Of a stretch of 64,000 nt of DNA, positions 1-28,028 are shown piece after piece. Origin of the DNA: Embiotoca jacksoni (Eukaryota; Chordata; Actinopteri; Embiotocidae); assembly GCA_022577435.1 (NCBI GenBank), contig JAKOON010000007.1, positions 1,339,501 through 1,403,500 of the forward strand, given 5' to 3'. Each line of letters opens with the position of its first letter. Within the stretch, counting starts at the first letter, position 1. Under the pieces are notes generated by a model. It did no database searches and was not told where the DNA came from. It was given only the letters and a program-made list of their open reading frames with translations. The translations under genes were made by a program, and so were the position numbers.

Positions 1-2104
1 TTTTTTTTCAGCAAACAGGAGATTTGTAAATATTGTGAGTAAGTTCTGCCGAGTGTAGTCGGAGCATCCATACAGGAAAGATAGGAATATGTGGAAAGCA
101 TTGACAAATATATTAAGACAAGAGGTCATGGCGACAATGTTGTCGTCATTCCCATGAAATATAAACTTCCTCGGGGCATTTTTTTCCGAAACAATATGAT
201 GGTAAATGTGCTGAATGACTTGACATGTACTACTTGTTTTTTCTTTATATGTTGTATTTATAGCGCAGATTTAAATGTGCACTCTGGACAAATAATTGAC
301 CATTATCATGACCCCTTGAGGCCAAAGAGGTACTTTGGATTCTAGTGAGAGAGATACTGCAGACAACAACAATACAAGACAAGCAGAAATGATCAGGTTA
401 AACAGTGTGTTTTTTTTTCTTTTCGTAATATAAGCTACAAACTGTAGTGCACTCGCCTAGCTGACGACACAGGAGACCTGAGCAGCTTTCCATTCAGTAC
501 TTGAACATCAAGCTGGAAAAATCAACTGGAGACAGACTTTTCAACCAAATCACATTTAGTGAAAATGAACTAACGTCATGAAGCTACAGCTGATAAAATG
601 TGGACATTATTTCAGCCAAATTATTCTCAACTAAAAATAAGAATCTCATTGTCTTAACCATTTCTACAAACTTTGAGCAGTAAATCTGCTACCGTTAACA
701 CTATAAAAACGATTACAAGTTGAATAAAAGACAGAAACCCAATTTAATTAATTCAATTGAATAGATTCCCTAATTGGAACGATTCATTACATGCTTGCTT
801 TTTCTTATTTCATGAACCGGTGTCAAGATTATCAGCCCAAAAGTATATTTTGAGAACATTCAGTCCTTTTACTTTGTTGACTGAGAACAAATGGAAAATA
901 TTCAGGGCATCAGAAAGAACTCACGTAAATGGTGACCAATTCAAATGTGATAAGAAGAGCGTACTTTAGGTGAGGAAACTTGTGAGTTGTGACACCCTGT
1001 CCCTTTTCAATCATGCAGAGCTCTGTTAAAACGAGGCCTGTACCCACAGCAAGCACTCAAAGAAAGAAGGTCACTGCTCATCTGCTGGTTGCCTCTGATT
1101 TATTCAGTGCATAAACTAAGACCGAACGAAAAACCTAAGGACCACCAGTACGTTCGTGTATTTCCCCCCTCATGGCTCTGTCTAACTCGCCAGTAATCTC
1201 GACAGACCTTCTTCAGGCTAAAAAACACTGTGTACTTCTCTGGTTTGGAAAAACAGCCCCAGCTCCTTCTGTGTTTTCATCACCCCCCACCCCCTCGCTC
1301 CCCCGCCCCCCGAACCCCTTCATTACTTGGGTTAACGGGAATCAGGTGTGCCTCGCTGGCCAGCTGAACATCTTCTGAGTCCCCCCCTTCCCCTGTCTCT
1401 CCTCAACACCTTGCTGCCCACACTGAACAACCGGGGGGACACATTTTTTTTTTAGCAGCAAGTAGCCAAAATTGCCATTAAATTATGGCAGGGAAATCTG
1501 TGTGTATACCTAAACAACCATCACATCGCAGTCAAATGGGAAAACTGGGAGATGCATTTTAGTTTTAGGTAATTTGATATGACTGAGTGAATTGGTAGTT
1601 GAGCGGTAGCTGTAGAAATCAAATTTATTATACTTGAGTTAAATCTTTTACATGGACCCACCAGTAAAAAAAAGTGCCATTGCCGCAGTAAAATATGGGT
1701 TTAAAATCTCTGACCTGCACTAAATAAATGCTTCTCGCACCGCTGCAGCGGGTTCCATCTGTCAATTACAGCTACATTCAGTGATTCATCACAGACAGAA
1801 AAACAATGGACATGGCACCATGCCCGATAGATAAAGTCCTTCATGGTGTCAAAATGATTGATGATGTCACAATGGAGATGATTGGTGCCACAATATCATT
1901 GATCCATTAAAAAAAAATGCACCCAAATCTTTTAGAGTGGTTTCCATTTTTTTTTGCCAACATGACTTTTTTTTCAACTGGAGTTTTTACACCTAATTAC
2001 CTCAAGAGTAGATGCACTCTTACCAACCCCCAAACATATTTACAAAACTTCTATACTTGTAAATATCAATGGAAGATAATAGAAATTGATCAAAAAATCC
2101 ATAC
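1..2104 (-). other. glrb intron 8 (5' part), no gene seen
   Basis: This is the start of the intron after the TM1 exon. It holds a C-rich stretch (1,281-1,320), short T runs and no recognisable exon. A glrb TM2-TM3 exon was specifically sought and is absent. Short open frames here show no family resemblance. Confidence 0.8.
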
Positions 2105-17854
<15,750 letters not shown>

Positions 17855-18734
17855 GCTCGGTCTGGCGTGAGTCGAGCCTGCGGAGGCAAAGCGGAACAGG
17901 TTAAACACAGGGAAGAAGACGCAGAATCCTAATTACTCGGCGCTCGATGGTGTGCAATTTAATGACCCAATCGTTTTCTTTTTCACGTTCGACAAATCTC
18001 AGCACATGACAAGAGGACGGTGGTCAGTGAAGCTCTGCCCTTGGTGGGAGTATAAAGATTCAGGGTAAATCATCTATTACCTCAACGTTGTAACTTTGCC
18101 CTTTTACTTTCTTTGCCTTGATGCGTTCCAATTTTACTTCGGGATGCCTGTCACATACGGTAAATGTCTGAACTATAAATGAATCAATACCACAAGTTTA
18201 ATAAAGTAGAGCAAGTTCAAGCATAAATTCAATCATTGGAGCAATGCACCTGAATAACGATGGTCATTCAGGACTCGTCAGCTGAATGTCACCTTTAAAG
18301 GATGACGGAAATAAATATTATTTGAAATACCCTCGACTTCAGTCTGGAGCCTGCATATAAAAGACATAATAAGGCTGTTTTGCGTATGCAGCTGTAGACT
18401 TTGCTTTATTGTGTTTAGAACCGCAAACAATTGGTTTGATTTATGGTAGCTGTGGTGTTGTTTTTCAATCCTCTGTCGCACCACAATACGGAAATGTAGG
18501 TAGAAAATAGATTAACACGGTCCCGTGCGTTTACGGTAACAAAACTATACAAATGCAAATGTACACTTACGCGCGCAGATAGTTTTTTTTTGTTTTTTTT
18601 TGTTGCATCTCTTGATAGCGGCCATTAATCAACGAGCAACCATAGTACCTGTGTGAATCAGTCCCCATCTCGGAAAAGCGGTGCCCTTTCATTGCATAGG
18701 GACACTGAGACCAACAGAAAAGCCAGCCGTTCAA

Positions 18735-18755
18735 CCCCCCCCCCCCCCCCCCCCC
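18735..18755. repeat. C21 homopolymer
   Basis: Twenty-one consecutive C residues in glrb intron 1. Confidence 0.95.
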
Positions 18756-19273
18756 TCCTTTCCTTCCCGGCAAGTCTGTATATTAACCCAGGCAGTTTAT
18801 TGTCTAGACAAAGACACTCTCTCTCTCACTGCCTTGGCCCAGTAACTTCCCGTCTACTCCTCGCCTGCACATTGCTCATCATCTTCCCCAGCAGAAATCC
18901 TTTCCACGGCTCCACCCAGCGCCTTTTGTCCCGATGCAAACACCTCGCCTCACCCGAACTAAGTCGACACCCGCCTTATCGATTCGGAAACTTCCCGGCG
19001 TTCAATTGGCCAACAAATACATCAGACGGCAGCAGCCGGAGCGGCGTCAAGTGTTTGACTTGGCAACTCGACCACAGCTCTAAGGAACCATTTCCTGCGT
19101 GACCTACAAATACTCTATACCATCTTCCCTTCAGAATTTTTCTTGAGACGACAACTCCCACCTCGGAGTCGTCCTGACAAGGAGAGGGAAGCAGCAGATA
19201 AAGGTCTACAACTAGTATGCGCTCCACTGTAGATGGTAAATGTCATTCTTGATATTACCATTCACAACATTCC

Positions 19274-19491
19274 AGCCTGGTATCACACCAAAGCCTGTAA
19301 ATCACCCGTCAGTCTTCTTGACGACACCGTGTCAGTTTTCACATTGTGCCTCGCCTACACAGGAAAAGTTGAAGGAGGTCATGTGATGAAGGTCATATGA
19401 CAAAGAGTGATAAAGTCTCCGTGTAGGAGGTTGGTGGTACAGCCTAAGTAGACTGACGGGTGTATTTCACCTTTAGGCCTGATACCGGCTT
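19274..19491. mobile_element. Foldback (MITE-like) element with inverted arms
   Basis: The left arm (19,274-19,318) and the reverse complement of the right arm (19,447-19,491) align over about 45 bases. Shared pieces are GGTATCA, and CACCCGTCAGTCT followed by a CTT end. About 130 bases lie between the arms and no open frame of note is present. This fits a non-autonomous terminal-inverted-repeat DNA element. Target-site duplications were not resolved. Confidence 0.5.
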
Positions 19492-19582
19492 AAATATGCA
19501 GCTCAATATGGGGCTGGTTCATAACCTTAATAGTCAGTCCCATTCCACACCTTTGTCAAAATGTTTTGTCGTCGTTCCTGTT

Positions 19583-19707
19583 TTGTGAATCATCTCACGA
19601 CGTAAGATTTATCTTCCGGGGGGGGATCAAAAAGATTTAAAACTAGAACAATTTCTTCTTCTTTTCTGTCTTGTGAATCATCTCACAACCCCTAAAATAA
19701 ATCTTTT
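19583..19707. repeat. Local direct repeat pair (TTGTGAATCATCTCAC units)
   Basis: TTGTGAATCATCTCACGACG at 19,583 and TTGTGAATCATCTCACAACC at 19,671 are each followed by a TAAGATTTATC / TAAAATAAATC type stretch. The units are about 35 bases with an 88-base offset. The unit resembles a repeat seen often in percomorph fish, from memory. Confidence 0.5.
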
Positions 19708-20857
19708 TTGAGATCCCTCCACGGTCCCAAATCCAAGGTTGGAAAATGGGGGACTTGCAAAGTCGGAGTTAAAGAAGTATTTGGCAAGGTGAATCTTTGT
19801 TACTCAAAATTCTCAGATACTTGGCCTTCAACGGGATGTTATCTGAGATTTATTTCTGTTTCTTAGGGTGATCAGGTTGGGTGACTTGTTATTAATCTTA
19901 TATGAACGCTCACAGTGTGTAACCTTGCTAAGGTGTACACTGTCAACATTTTGGTTTTGGTTTTTAAAGTAAGCAATAACCAGGTCATCATGAACACCCA
20001 GACCGAAGAAAAACAGAAATACGAGCACCGCCGAGCCCATTACATTGACCGTGTCTGAGTCAACTCTGTGCCACCAATGAAGAGCAGCGCCCTCGCTGTG
20101 TTTTACTACTGGCAATGTTTAAAACTGCTGAGGCCACGTCAGATAGTGAGTCAAGCAGCCTTGCATGGTCTGCCCCAAGGGTCTGCAGGTCAATATCCGC
20201 CCACACAGAGTCCACCTGATGTGCATTTCTAGATTGTGGACCAAAAACACGCAATTCTGTCAAAAATAATTCTTACTAAGAGGCGAGAATATTCAAATGA
20301 ATGAGTGATTATTCTTTTTAAGCTCTTCATGTTGATAGTATCACAATCTATTGACGTGATACGGTGTAAATAATATCTAATGTTGGCTGTTTTGCTTTAG
20401 ATTTGATCCCACATAAACCAACACACAGCACAGGTCTATTTGCGATCCTTTTCTAACTGCCACATGCGTTAACGCGCGAGGAAAGGCCTGCGCTGGTGCC
20501 AAATCCAAATCCGGCTACGCCAAACAAATACGCACGACGATACCGGAGCACCCCCCCACCCTCCCACCCCACCCCAACCTGTGGCTGCCCGTCGCATCGG
20601 GTCTCCTTCTGACGAGAGAAAAGTAAGTAACAGAGGCGGACACTCGCCCGAAGGCTGAGCATCACGGGAGCGGAGGGGACTGGAGTGAGAAAAACCACAG
20701 GAAAAACAGCGACCACCATGACGCGAGGGGTGGATGGGGAGGGGGTGCCAATACATATGAGCGCGAGCGTGCCGTTTTACTTCACACGGGCGCGCGTTAT
20801 GGACATAGATAACGGCAAGTCGTTTAATCACAAAAGATGTCACGAGGTGCCACTTAC

Positions 20858-20980
20858 CGTTTGGCTTGGTCACCTGTCAGTTCCTCAAACAACTGGATCC
20901 AGTAAAACGGAGCGCGCAAACAGTCGTTATCAGAGCCTTCCACACCAGTCGCTGCCTTTCGTTTCCATTCTGTTCATCGC
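20858..20980 (-). other. glrb: Probable non-coding first exon of glrb (5' UTR), upper boundary uncertain
   Basis: On the minus strand CCAAGCCAAACG|GTAAGTGG gives a consensus splice donor at 20857 in the CpG-rich region upstream of the coding start. The next acceptor toward the ATG is 17878, just before exon 2, so this is the best first-exon candidate, with an intron of about 3 kb. The transcription start is not visible. It could be just above 20,980, or as far up as about 21,390 if the TATA-like CATAAATAG at 21,418-21,426 is used. Confidence 0.6.
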
Positions 20981-21257
20981 TCTCGTTCGGAAGCGATTTG
21001 TTGTTTTTGGGGCGGGGGGGAAAAAAAAAGTTACATCTCGGCAAATTGCCAATTTTTGTTTGCTTGTTTGTTTCGGAGCGCGCTTGTTGTTGTTTTTCTT
21101 TTCTTTTTTTTTTTTTTTTTCTTTTTTTTGAATCTTTGTGTATATGGCTGCCGCTGCCCTTTCGCCTGAGCTCGGGATGCCCAAGATGGAGGCTTGCGTG
21201 TACCTGTCATGCAACATGCGCAGTAGCGGCTGCATGGAGCTGGAGCGCTTCTCTCCC

Positions 21258-21278
21258 ATCAGCACCACGGACAGACGC
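21258..21278 (+). promoter_or_regulatory. RE1/NRSE-like site (REST binding motif)
   Basis: The plus strand reads TCAGCACCACGGACAG at 21,259-21,274, sixteen consecutive matches to the RE1/NRSE consensus (TTCAGCACCACGGACAGCGCC class). By my alignment 17 of 21 positions match overall, with the mismatches at the two ends (first base and positions 18-20 region). REST silences neuronal genes in non-neuronal cells through this motif. A neuronal receptor subunit promoter is a fitting location. Binding is inferred. Confidence 0.6.
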
Positions 21279-23909
21279 TCCCCGCCTCCACACGCAAACA
21301 CACACCCACATCCACAGCCGCCGCTAAACGCTGGGACGTGACGTGACGTGGGAGAGGGGGGGGGGGGTGGAGAGAAGAAGAAGTGCTCCCATTCACGTGA
21401 CGGGATCAAACGCCTCACTATTTATGGCACTGTCTGTGTGGTATTTAGAAGCGGATGGATTGGAGGTGAACAGAGGCAGCTGTATATAGACCATAAAGCA
21501 GCAAATAATGGAGGCAGTTCAGTGCAGGGTGAGGAGCTGCGAGCGTCTGTTGGTATTAATGTGAATTATGGGATATTTTTAGCGTCTTACGAAGATCGGG
21601 CAGAGATTAATATAAACAAATGTATGTGAGAGGTTGAATCTGATTGTTTCCACTGCGTCTAAATGAGAATGTAATTGAGTAAGACTGGGAGAACTATAAA
21701 TAAAGGGCTAATGTGTATTTCTACCAGCCAGATAGAAATGATCATAACGGAAAATTATAAAGCCTTTTTTTTCTGCTACTTTTGAATATTACTCATCTAA
21801 ATAATGCTGTGATGTCATAAAAAAATAGCCCAATAACTGTCAAAAAATAATTTCATACATAATTTCATTTTTTGGGGGGGAGGCTTTTCTATATTATCAC
21901 ATGATCTTCATCCGCAGATGAAGATGAGTGTCCTTGGAAAAACATCTACAATCCAAAAATCTACAATTCCTCGACGATATTGGGCAACCTCTGTCTGCTG
22001 AAGATGTTCCACAGAAACTGAAAGCCCCAGAACGCCTATTAAATTACGCTTTTTGGTGAAATTGTTTTTCTAAACTGCTGTTTCAGAGTTCAGTGAGACA
22101 GATTTAGCCATTTGTGCTGTCAGTCTGTCTTTTAGGACACATTTGGGAGTTACAGCAGGATGCAATGTGTTTTCCATCTTAGCGGTGGAGTTCCTCCTAT
22201 TTACATCTGCACTGCACCCACGACTGAATGAAAGCATGGATGGATGACATGTAAATAAACGACTGACTGATGAATTATAATAATGATTAACTGTGAATTT
22301 ATTTGTCCGAAGACCAAATTGTTACAAACTCATCAAATATTATGACTAGATATGATGATACCATTGATTTTTATATTCAGTCCAAACGCCGGTGTGCATG
22401 GAGTCATTTTATGGAGCATATATGGGGATTTTTATGTGGCACATGATGGATGTTCCGTTACAGCGAAAAGCTTTCTTTGCACAGCTGAGTGGTGGTGAGT
22501 AACCTCTTTAAATGTCTTTCTGAGCCGGAGAAGCTGCAGCTTGACAGTGCGCGATTTTATCTGACAACATGTGCATTTATGTCTGTGTGTTAGGCTTAGA
22601 TTAGTGGTGATGAAATGTCTACAACTATGAAAGAGGTTCCTGTCTAAAAGCACAGGTAAGAGCTTCCTTTGGTGGGTGCCTGCGAGGAAATCTTAAAGAA
22701 ATTCACGCACAAAAATGAGTTGTGTTGCATCCTCATTGACCTCACACAGCCTGGGATGTTACGGACCTGACCTCGGATTCAGCTACGGACAGTTTAATTA
22801 TCATTTGGGCCGACACGTGTTTCCAATGCAATTAATTATTTAATGTGGCAGTTTTTTTGTGTGTTGGTTTTGCTGTGTTTTTTTTGTTTTTTTGGCACAG
22901 TTTGGGTGTTGGTTTTGTTTTTGAAAACTGGTTATAAATCAAATTTACAAAAAAAAAAAAAGATTTGTTTTGCGATATGTAGAATTTATGGGTCTCAAAT
23001 CCGTCAATGGGACAAACAGTAAATCAGTAGTTGAGTTATAACTCAGTTTAAAATGTAGATGTGCGAATGGTTCGTATAAAAATATTGTTGACTGTTGTAA
23101 TGAAATCGGAGTCAGCTCACAAATAGAATTGGTTATCCGGGTGACGATAGAAATCACTTCCCATATGTTTTTCATGCATTAGAATCAGAATTTATTTCTG
23201 TGAACCACAGCATGTGTCTGGATTTGGTTGCGGTTGTAACTTTTTTCTTTTTTTTTCTCCATAAAGGACCATTTTTATAAACATCCCAGAAGTCTTTGTG
23301 TCATTTTTCATTTCATTTATGCGAGTTTGGTCGACATTAAAACGAGCGAACAGGAAGTCGGTGCTTTTGTTCTTTCAGTGAAAATAAAATCCAGCACAAG
23401 AACACACAACTGAGCAGATTTGGGGATTTTTGTTTTTTTTTCCCCCTTCCCACAATTTTGATCCATATCTCGTTCATCATTTCATGTCAAACAACTTGGG
23501 CGGCCAATCCCAGTAGTATAATCCTGACTGACATGGCATTCCATTTGCATACACAAATTAATCGGCACCATATGCATAAAGATTAATGATTTCTGTCACA
23601 GGGCATGGTTCTGGTGTTACAATCAAGAGGCAAGCGACCGAGCACAAGGATCCTTTTGTGTTGTTTAGAAAAATGTTGGCCGGCTGGCTGGGAGCCATCG
23701 CTGTGATGGACAATTGTGTGCCATTCCAGAAATATGTCAAGCTGGATTGAAGCAATCTACTGTGGTATAGTAGTACAGTACCTGGCATGGACACCACATT
23801 TCTGCTACTATATACTGCAGCTCAGAGGAGTTCAATGTGTTGTCACTTTCTATTTCAAATGAGGAAAAAAAAAACTTTTGACAGACTGGGACCAACCCAT
23901 GTTGGTACT

Positions 23910-23912
<3 letters not shown>

Positions 23913-23953
<41 letters not shown>

Positions 23954-23982
23954 TTTTATTTATTTATTTATTTATTTATTTT
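23913..23982. repeat. (AT)n and (TTTA)n microsatellite
   Basis: About 39 bases of alternating AT followed by (TTTA)n to about 23,982, in the intergenic region. Confidence 0.97.
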
Positions 23983-26779
23983 CATCTCACAAGTGATGGG
24001 TCGTTCTTTAACTGAACCCCAGAGAAGCTTCTTGGATAGAACTTCAGAACAGTGACAAGATAAATTGCTTGGAAGAGGGAGATGCACATATTGTGAACGA
24101 AAGAGGCCTCGACATTAAATCATGAGGGATGAAGGTAAAACAAAGAGCAGCCAGACTGATGGGATTTGAAAAGCAGAGCAATATTTCCAATATGATATTT
24201 AGAAGTGGTCTTAAATTCAGTGCGTGAATCTGATGTTTCTATAGAGCGGTAACGTTACACATTCTTGAGGGTGAAGAAATAAAGAGAAAAATGCTGTACG
24301 TATCTAATCCATATTTGTGAATAGAATTGTATTGTCCTTGGGATTTTTGATCGTGGTTACGCAACAAACCTTTTGCCTTTGTGAAACTGAAATAGATTTA
24401 CATCAGTTTCTTGGTGCTGATGTATTGCTCTGTTTTGGGTATTCCAGTTAGATAAAAGACCTTTCTCACCCGGGGGATAACCAGGGTTATACCCATGTTG
24501 ACTCTGTGTTTTAAAGGGTCGACCTACGTTGTCCGTCTCGGCCCGGTGGGGCGGACAAGGCTCAATTCCGATGTAAATGGCCCCACTTGGGTTGCTGTGT
24601 TGTTCCAGTTCGGAAGTTAATTGTAATTTCTCCCGGGTTGTGAACTGGGTTTTATCTGAACTGTCATGACTGTGGATGAACCTGTACTGACTCGACTTGA
24701 CAGAAAAAGGGTTGAACGCGGTTCTGACCCCGGTCGTTGGTTTGAAGAAGCTATAATGTGAACATGTTCTTTCAAATTAGGAAGTTCTTTAAACGTTTGG
24801 TGAGGATTTAATCAACAGCACCAGCTGGAGACGTTGGAAGAAGTCCATTACACCAGCACAAGAAGACACTTCAGCGATTGGGCTCCTTCTAGTTTCTGAG
24901 TGCTTCCATTTCTAAATAAGCTCTTTCCCCAACACAACATCTACTCTATACTACCAAGCTATCATAAACTACTTAGTATGCATGCTTTATAAATGCAAAA
25001 TTGGAGGGAATGCTCAACTTTATACAATTCATCATTGCAGAGGGCTGCTTTCCAGAACAATAATACATTGATGAAGTCTGGCAGTGTAGAATCTGACCTT
25101 TGGATCATTAAATAAGCAGCCGTAATGGAGGCTGAGTCTTCCCCGTCAGCAGATGTTTAGTAAGAGCAACACTAACTGAAATTATGATGAAGGCACGGAG
25201 CCAGAAATCTGCTGAGAAGGAGATCTCCTTCCCAATTTTTCTGGAACTCTAAAGGGAATTCCTACAGGACAGGAAGTTCTTTCAAAAATAAGATGTCCAA
25301 TACTTTCTTTTTTTTTTTTTAAAGGTTACAGTGAATGAAAATATGACAAGTGTTTGTTGGAATTTACAGCAAACCAACAGTGTTTTGCTGGCAACATAAT
25401 AGCTCCACTATTTATGTTAACAACACCTGAAATATGTTTTTCCTTTCTTCAATTTTTATACTGCACCACATTGTTTACATCAACAAGTTCAAAACCAGGT
25501 GTGTTTTGTTTTTTTTCATCCCGGCTTGTACGACCTCGCTGCAGACTCACTTCTGTCTCCCTTTCAGAGCATCAAGCAGCAAATAGAGTCAGACAGCATC
25601 ACAAATGCCACAATTAAATTTAAATAGAACTCCCTTCAGGTTGTGCTGTGAGGAAAACAGCGGCTGCAGACTAATGTATCGGATAAACGTATCAGACAAG
25701 TGTATCTGTGCTTCAGTGTAATTAATGCGTACAGCAGAACATGCCTCAGTACTGAAGACAGATGTGAGTCCAGTCATTCAGTAATGTTTCAAAGTACATG
25801 GTGCCTTTGACAAGAGGCTCTATTAAAAGAAAACGCATATAGTTTGCATAGGATGGATGTAAGTCTCAAAGTGGATGTTTTGTTTTAACAGTATCAGTTA
25901 CATGAATTGCGCAATGTGTTAACACTTGAATAATATGAACAATACGATATATGAACTACTTTGAATACTTTTTGAGGTTTGTAAAATTCGGTTTCTCGAC
26001 TGTCGGACTGGCCAAGTGGTAATCAGAGTGCTTTCCATTTTAAACTCCTTTATTTTCTTGTACACTACATGTAAGAGGGGGACTTTCTTATTTATTCAAC
26101 AGCGATATTTACTTTAAAGATTGGGATTTTACATGTAAAATACAGTAAATGATCGATCAATGTTATTGATTATCCTTCCAAACAGTACACAAAGCACTGA
26201 AGAATTGCCTCCAACTGCTTAAACACGAATTGCTGTTTAAATGTTAATACATCAGTCTAATACAGTGTAAAAAAAAAAATACCGTAGTAGAGTGGGAACT
26301 TCTATTTCTGATACTGAAGTTACATGAGTAAAATCTAATAATTTTTTTTCCACCACTGGCGAGAAGAGTTGATCTTCTCTTTGAAAATCTTTACAGAAGG
26401 TTTGATTTGATCACTATATATTGTAGAGTCGATGATGCCAGAGTGGATACACCCTTGATTTGATGGGTGTAGATATCTGTCAAAACCATGAGTGGCTTTT
26501 CCAGAGAATACAGAATTCAACAGCGCAACAGCAGAGTAAAACTAAATCACCACCAAATCAATAAACCCCTGCTAATAACCGAGCAGGATATTTACTCAAT
26601 AAACCTTCACATTTCGGGGTAGCTGTAAACTACAAACTGTGAACAACAAGGACAAACCCGGCCGTGAAAAACAAGCTGTGCTACTGATGAGTGTTTTTTT
26701 TTTTTTTACAGATGGAAATCAAATATGCTTGAAGATGAAGGCTTGAAGATGCCCCCCCCCCCCCCCTCTCCCCCTCCGT

Positions 26780-26835
26780 GACCCAGATCAGGATAAGCAG
26801 ATTAGAAAACGGTTTGGATGGATGGATGGATGATT
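26780..26835 (+). repeat. Retroposon-like 3' tail with (GGAT)n
   Basis: GTGACCCAGATCAGGATAAG followed by CAGATTAGAAAACGG and (GGAT)4 has the form of the 3' tail of a common teleost short retroposon, AGGATAAGCGG...GGATGGATGGA. Only the tail is recognisable. Confidence 0.5.
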
Positions 26836-27926
26836 CCATTAGAAGACATCAGACTGATGTTTTAACTTGGAAATTATTTGAATCACGAGATGAAATATGC
26901 CTCCCGAGGCTGAAATCAAAACAAGTGTTGTATTTGAACTGAAAACTAAGAAACTTTCAACGGCAAAAAAAAAGCTGTATGTAGCCCCAAGGGGCACCAC
27001 CAGGGGGCTCTGGTTTCAAAGCCAAGTGCAGCCTGGGGCAATTAATCCCCATGACACTGCATTTTTTCACAACTCAATCATAAACTGAAGACTTTAACAT
27101 CCACAAAACCCCGAGAGCTCACTGATCTACTGAGGGCCGAGGGCCGAGGCCCACTTTGACTGTTAGCATGATCTGAATATGTGTTTTCAATTATAAGAGC
27201 TAATATGGCTGAACAGTGGGGGGGGGGCGGACTACAACTTCAATTTGTTATGAAATCAGAGAAAACGTGGCATATTTTCCACCATCAATGAAAACCAGAC
27301 AACTCGTTACAGGGCCACACAGCGAAAGCGCTGCTGCTGCTGCCACAGGAGCTTTTACCATATAAATGAAGTGATCTCAAAGGCCTTTTTTTTTTTTTTT
27401 TTTTTTTCCTTTTTTTTCTTTAAGGTGCAATAATGAGCTGTGATCCGGCTTTAAAGAAACACATCCTCTTCCCTTGTGTTACACTCCGTTTAGCTTGGAA
27501 CAAAAAGTGGCGTTTCGCCGAAAGCTGTGACGGATGCATTGTATAACACGGACTGATTGGGAGAGAGGCCATTTGTTTGTTTAAAAGTACTTGTCCCGAA
27601 AAAGGCAAGCGAGGTCTAAATGGGATTTAGCCGGGAAGCCGATGACTGGGAATTCTCTGTTGTATACATATCCATCTCCAGTGTGCTCGGTGGACACGGA
27701 GAGCCTTTCCCTCCCTCCCGGGCTGGCATGTCTCTGCACGTTAGCCATGACCCAAAAGGTTTACCTTGTTTCTAATTTCCTCTGTTTATCATATTTCTTT
27801 TGTATCAAAGCCTCCGCGTTTCACGAGACCACCGTGGAAGCGGCAATCAAACGTGGACAACGAGACAAAATACTGAGCTTTTACAGACAAAACCTCATGG
27901 GGTGTATGAGTGTGAGCATGTGAGCA

Positions 27927-27942
27927 TGTGTGTGTGTGTGTT

Positions 27943-28026
<84 letters not shown>
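27927..28026. repeat. (TG)n microsatellite
   Basis: A 14-base TG run, a TTCA interruption, then an uninterrupted run of about 41 TG units from 27,945 to 28,026. It can adopt Z-DNA and is likely polymorphic. A (CA)n run at about 28,166-28,187 lies nearby. Confidence 0.98.

Positions 28027-28028
<2 letters not shown>

Larger units (their letters stand above)
17878..20857 (-). other. glrb intron 1 (inferred)
   Basis: This 3.0 kb interval lies between the first-exon donor at 20,857 and the exon 2 acceptor at 17,878. It holds a C21 homopolymer (18,735-18,755), the foldback element 19,274-19,491 and a local repeat pair (19,583-19,707). No further exon was recognised. Confidence 0.6.
20460..21430 (-). 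promoter_or_regulatory. glrb: CpG-rich glrb promoter region
   Basis: This stretch has many CpG dinucleotides (for example GCGCGAG, CGGGCGCGCG and the segment 21,140-21,350), in contrast to the AT-rich flanks. It surrounds the first-exon donor at 20,858. It contains an RE1-like site (21,258-21,278), three tandem ACGTG units (21,336-21,350), an E-box CACGTGAC (21,394-21,401) and, on the minus strand, a TATA-like CATAAATAG (21,418-21,426). A T-rich tract lies at 21,090-21,128. Promoter activity is inferred from position and composition. Confidence 0.6.

Noticed and set aside
1..2104. Search for the glrb TM2-TM3 exon on the minus strand
   Set aside because: No sequence coding the expected conserved pore segment was found. 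The exon must lie outside the window.
20930..21418. 162-codon minus-strand open frame at the glrb promoter
   Set aside because: It runs through A-rich and CpG-rich sequence (Lys and Pro runs). It is more likely promoter or 5' UTR than coding.
26003..26040. tRNA A-box-like TGGCCAAGTGG
   Set aside because: It fits an A box, but no B box or cloverleaf follows at the right distance. It is too little to call a tRNA or SINE.
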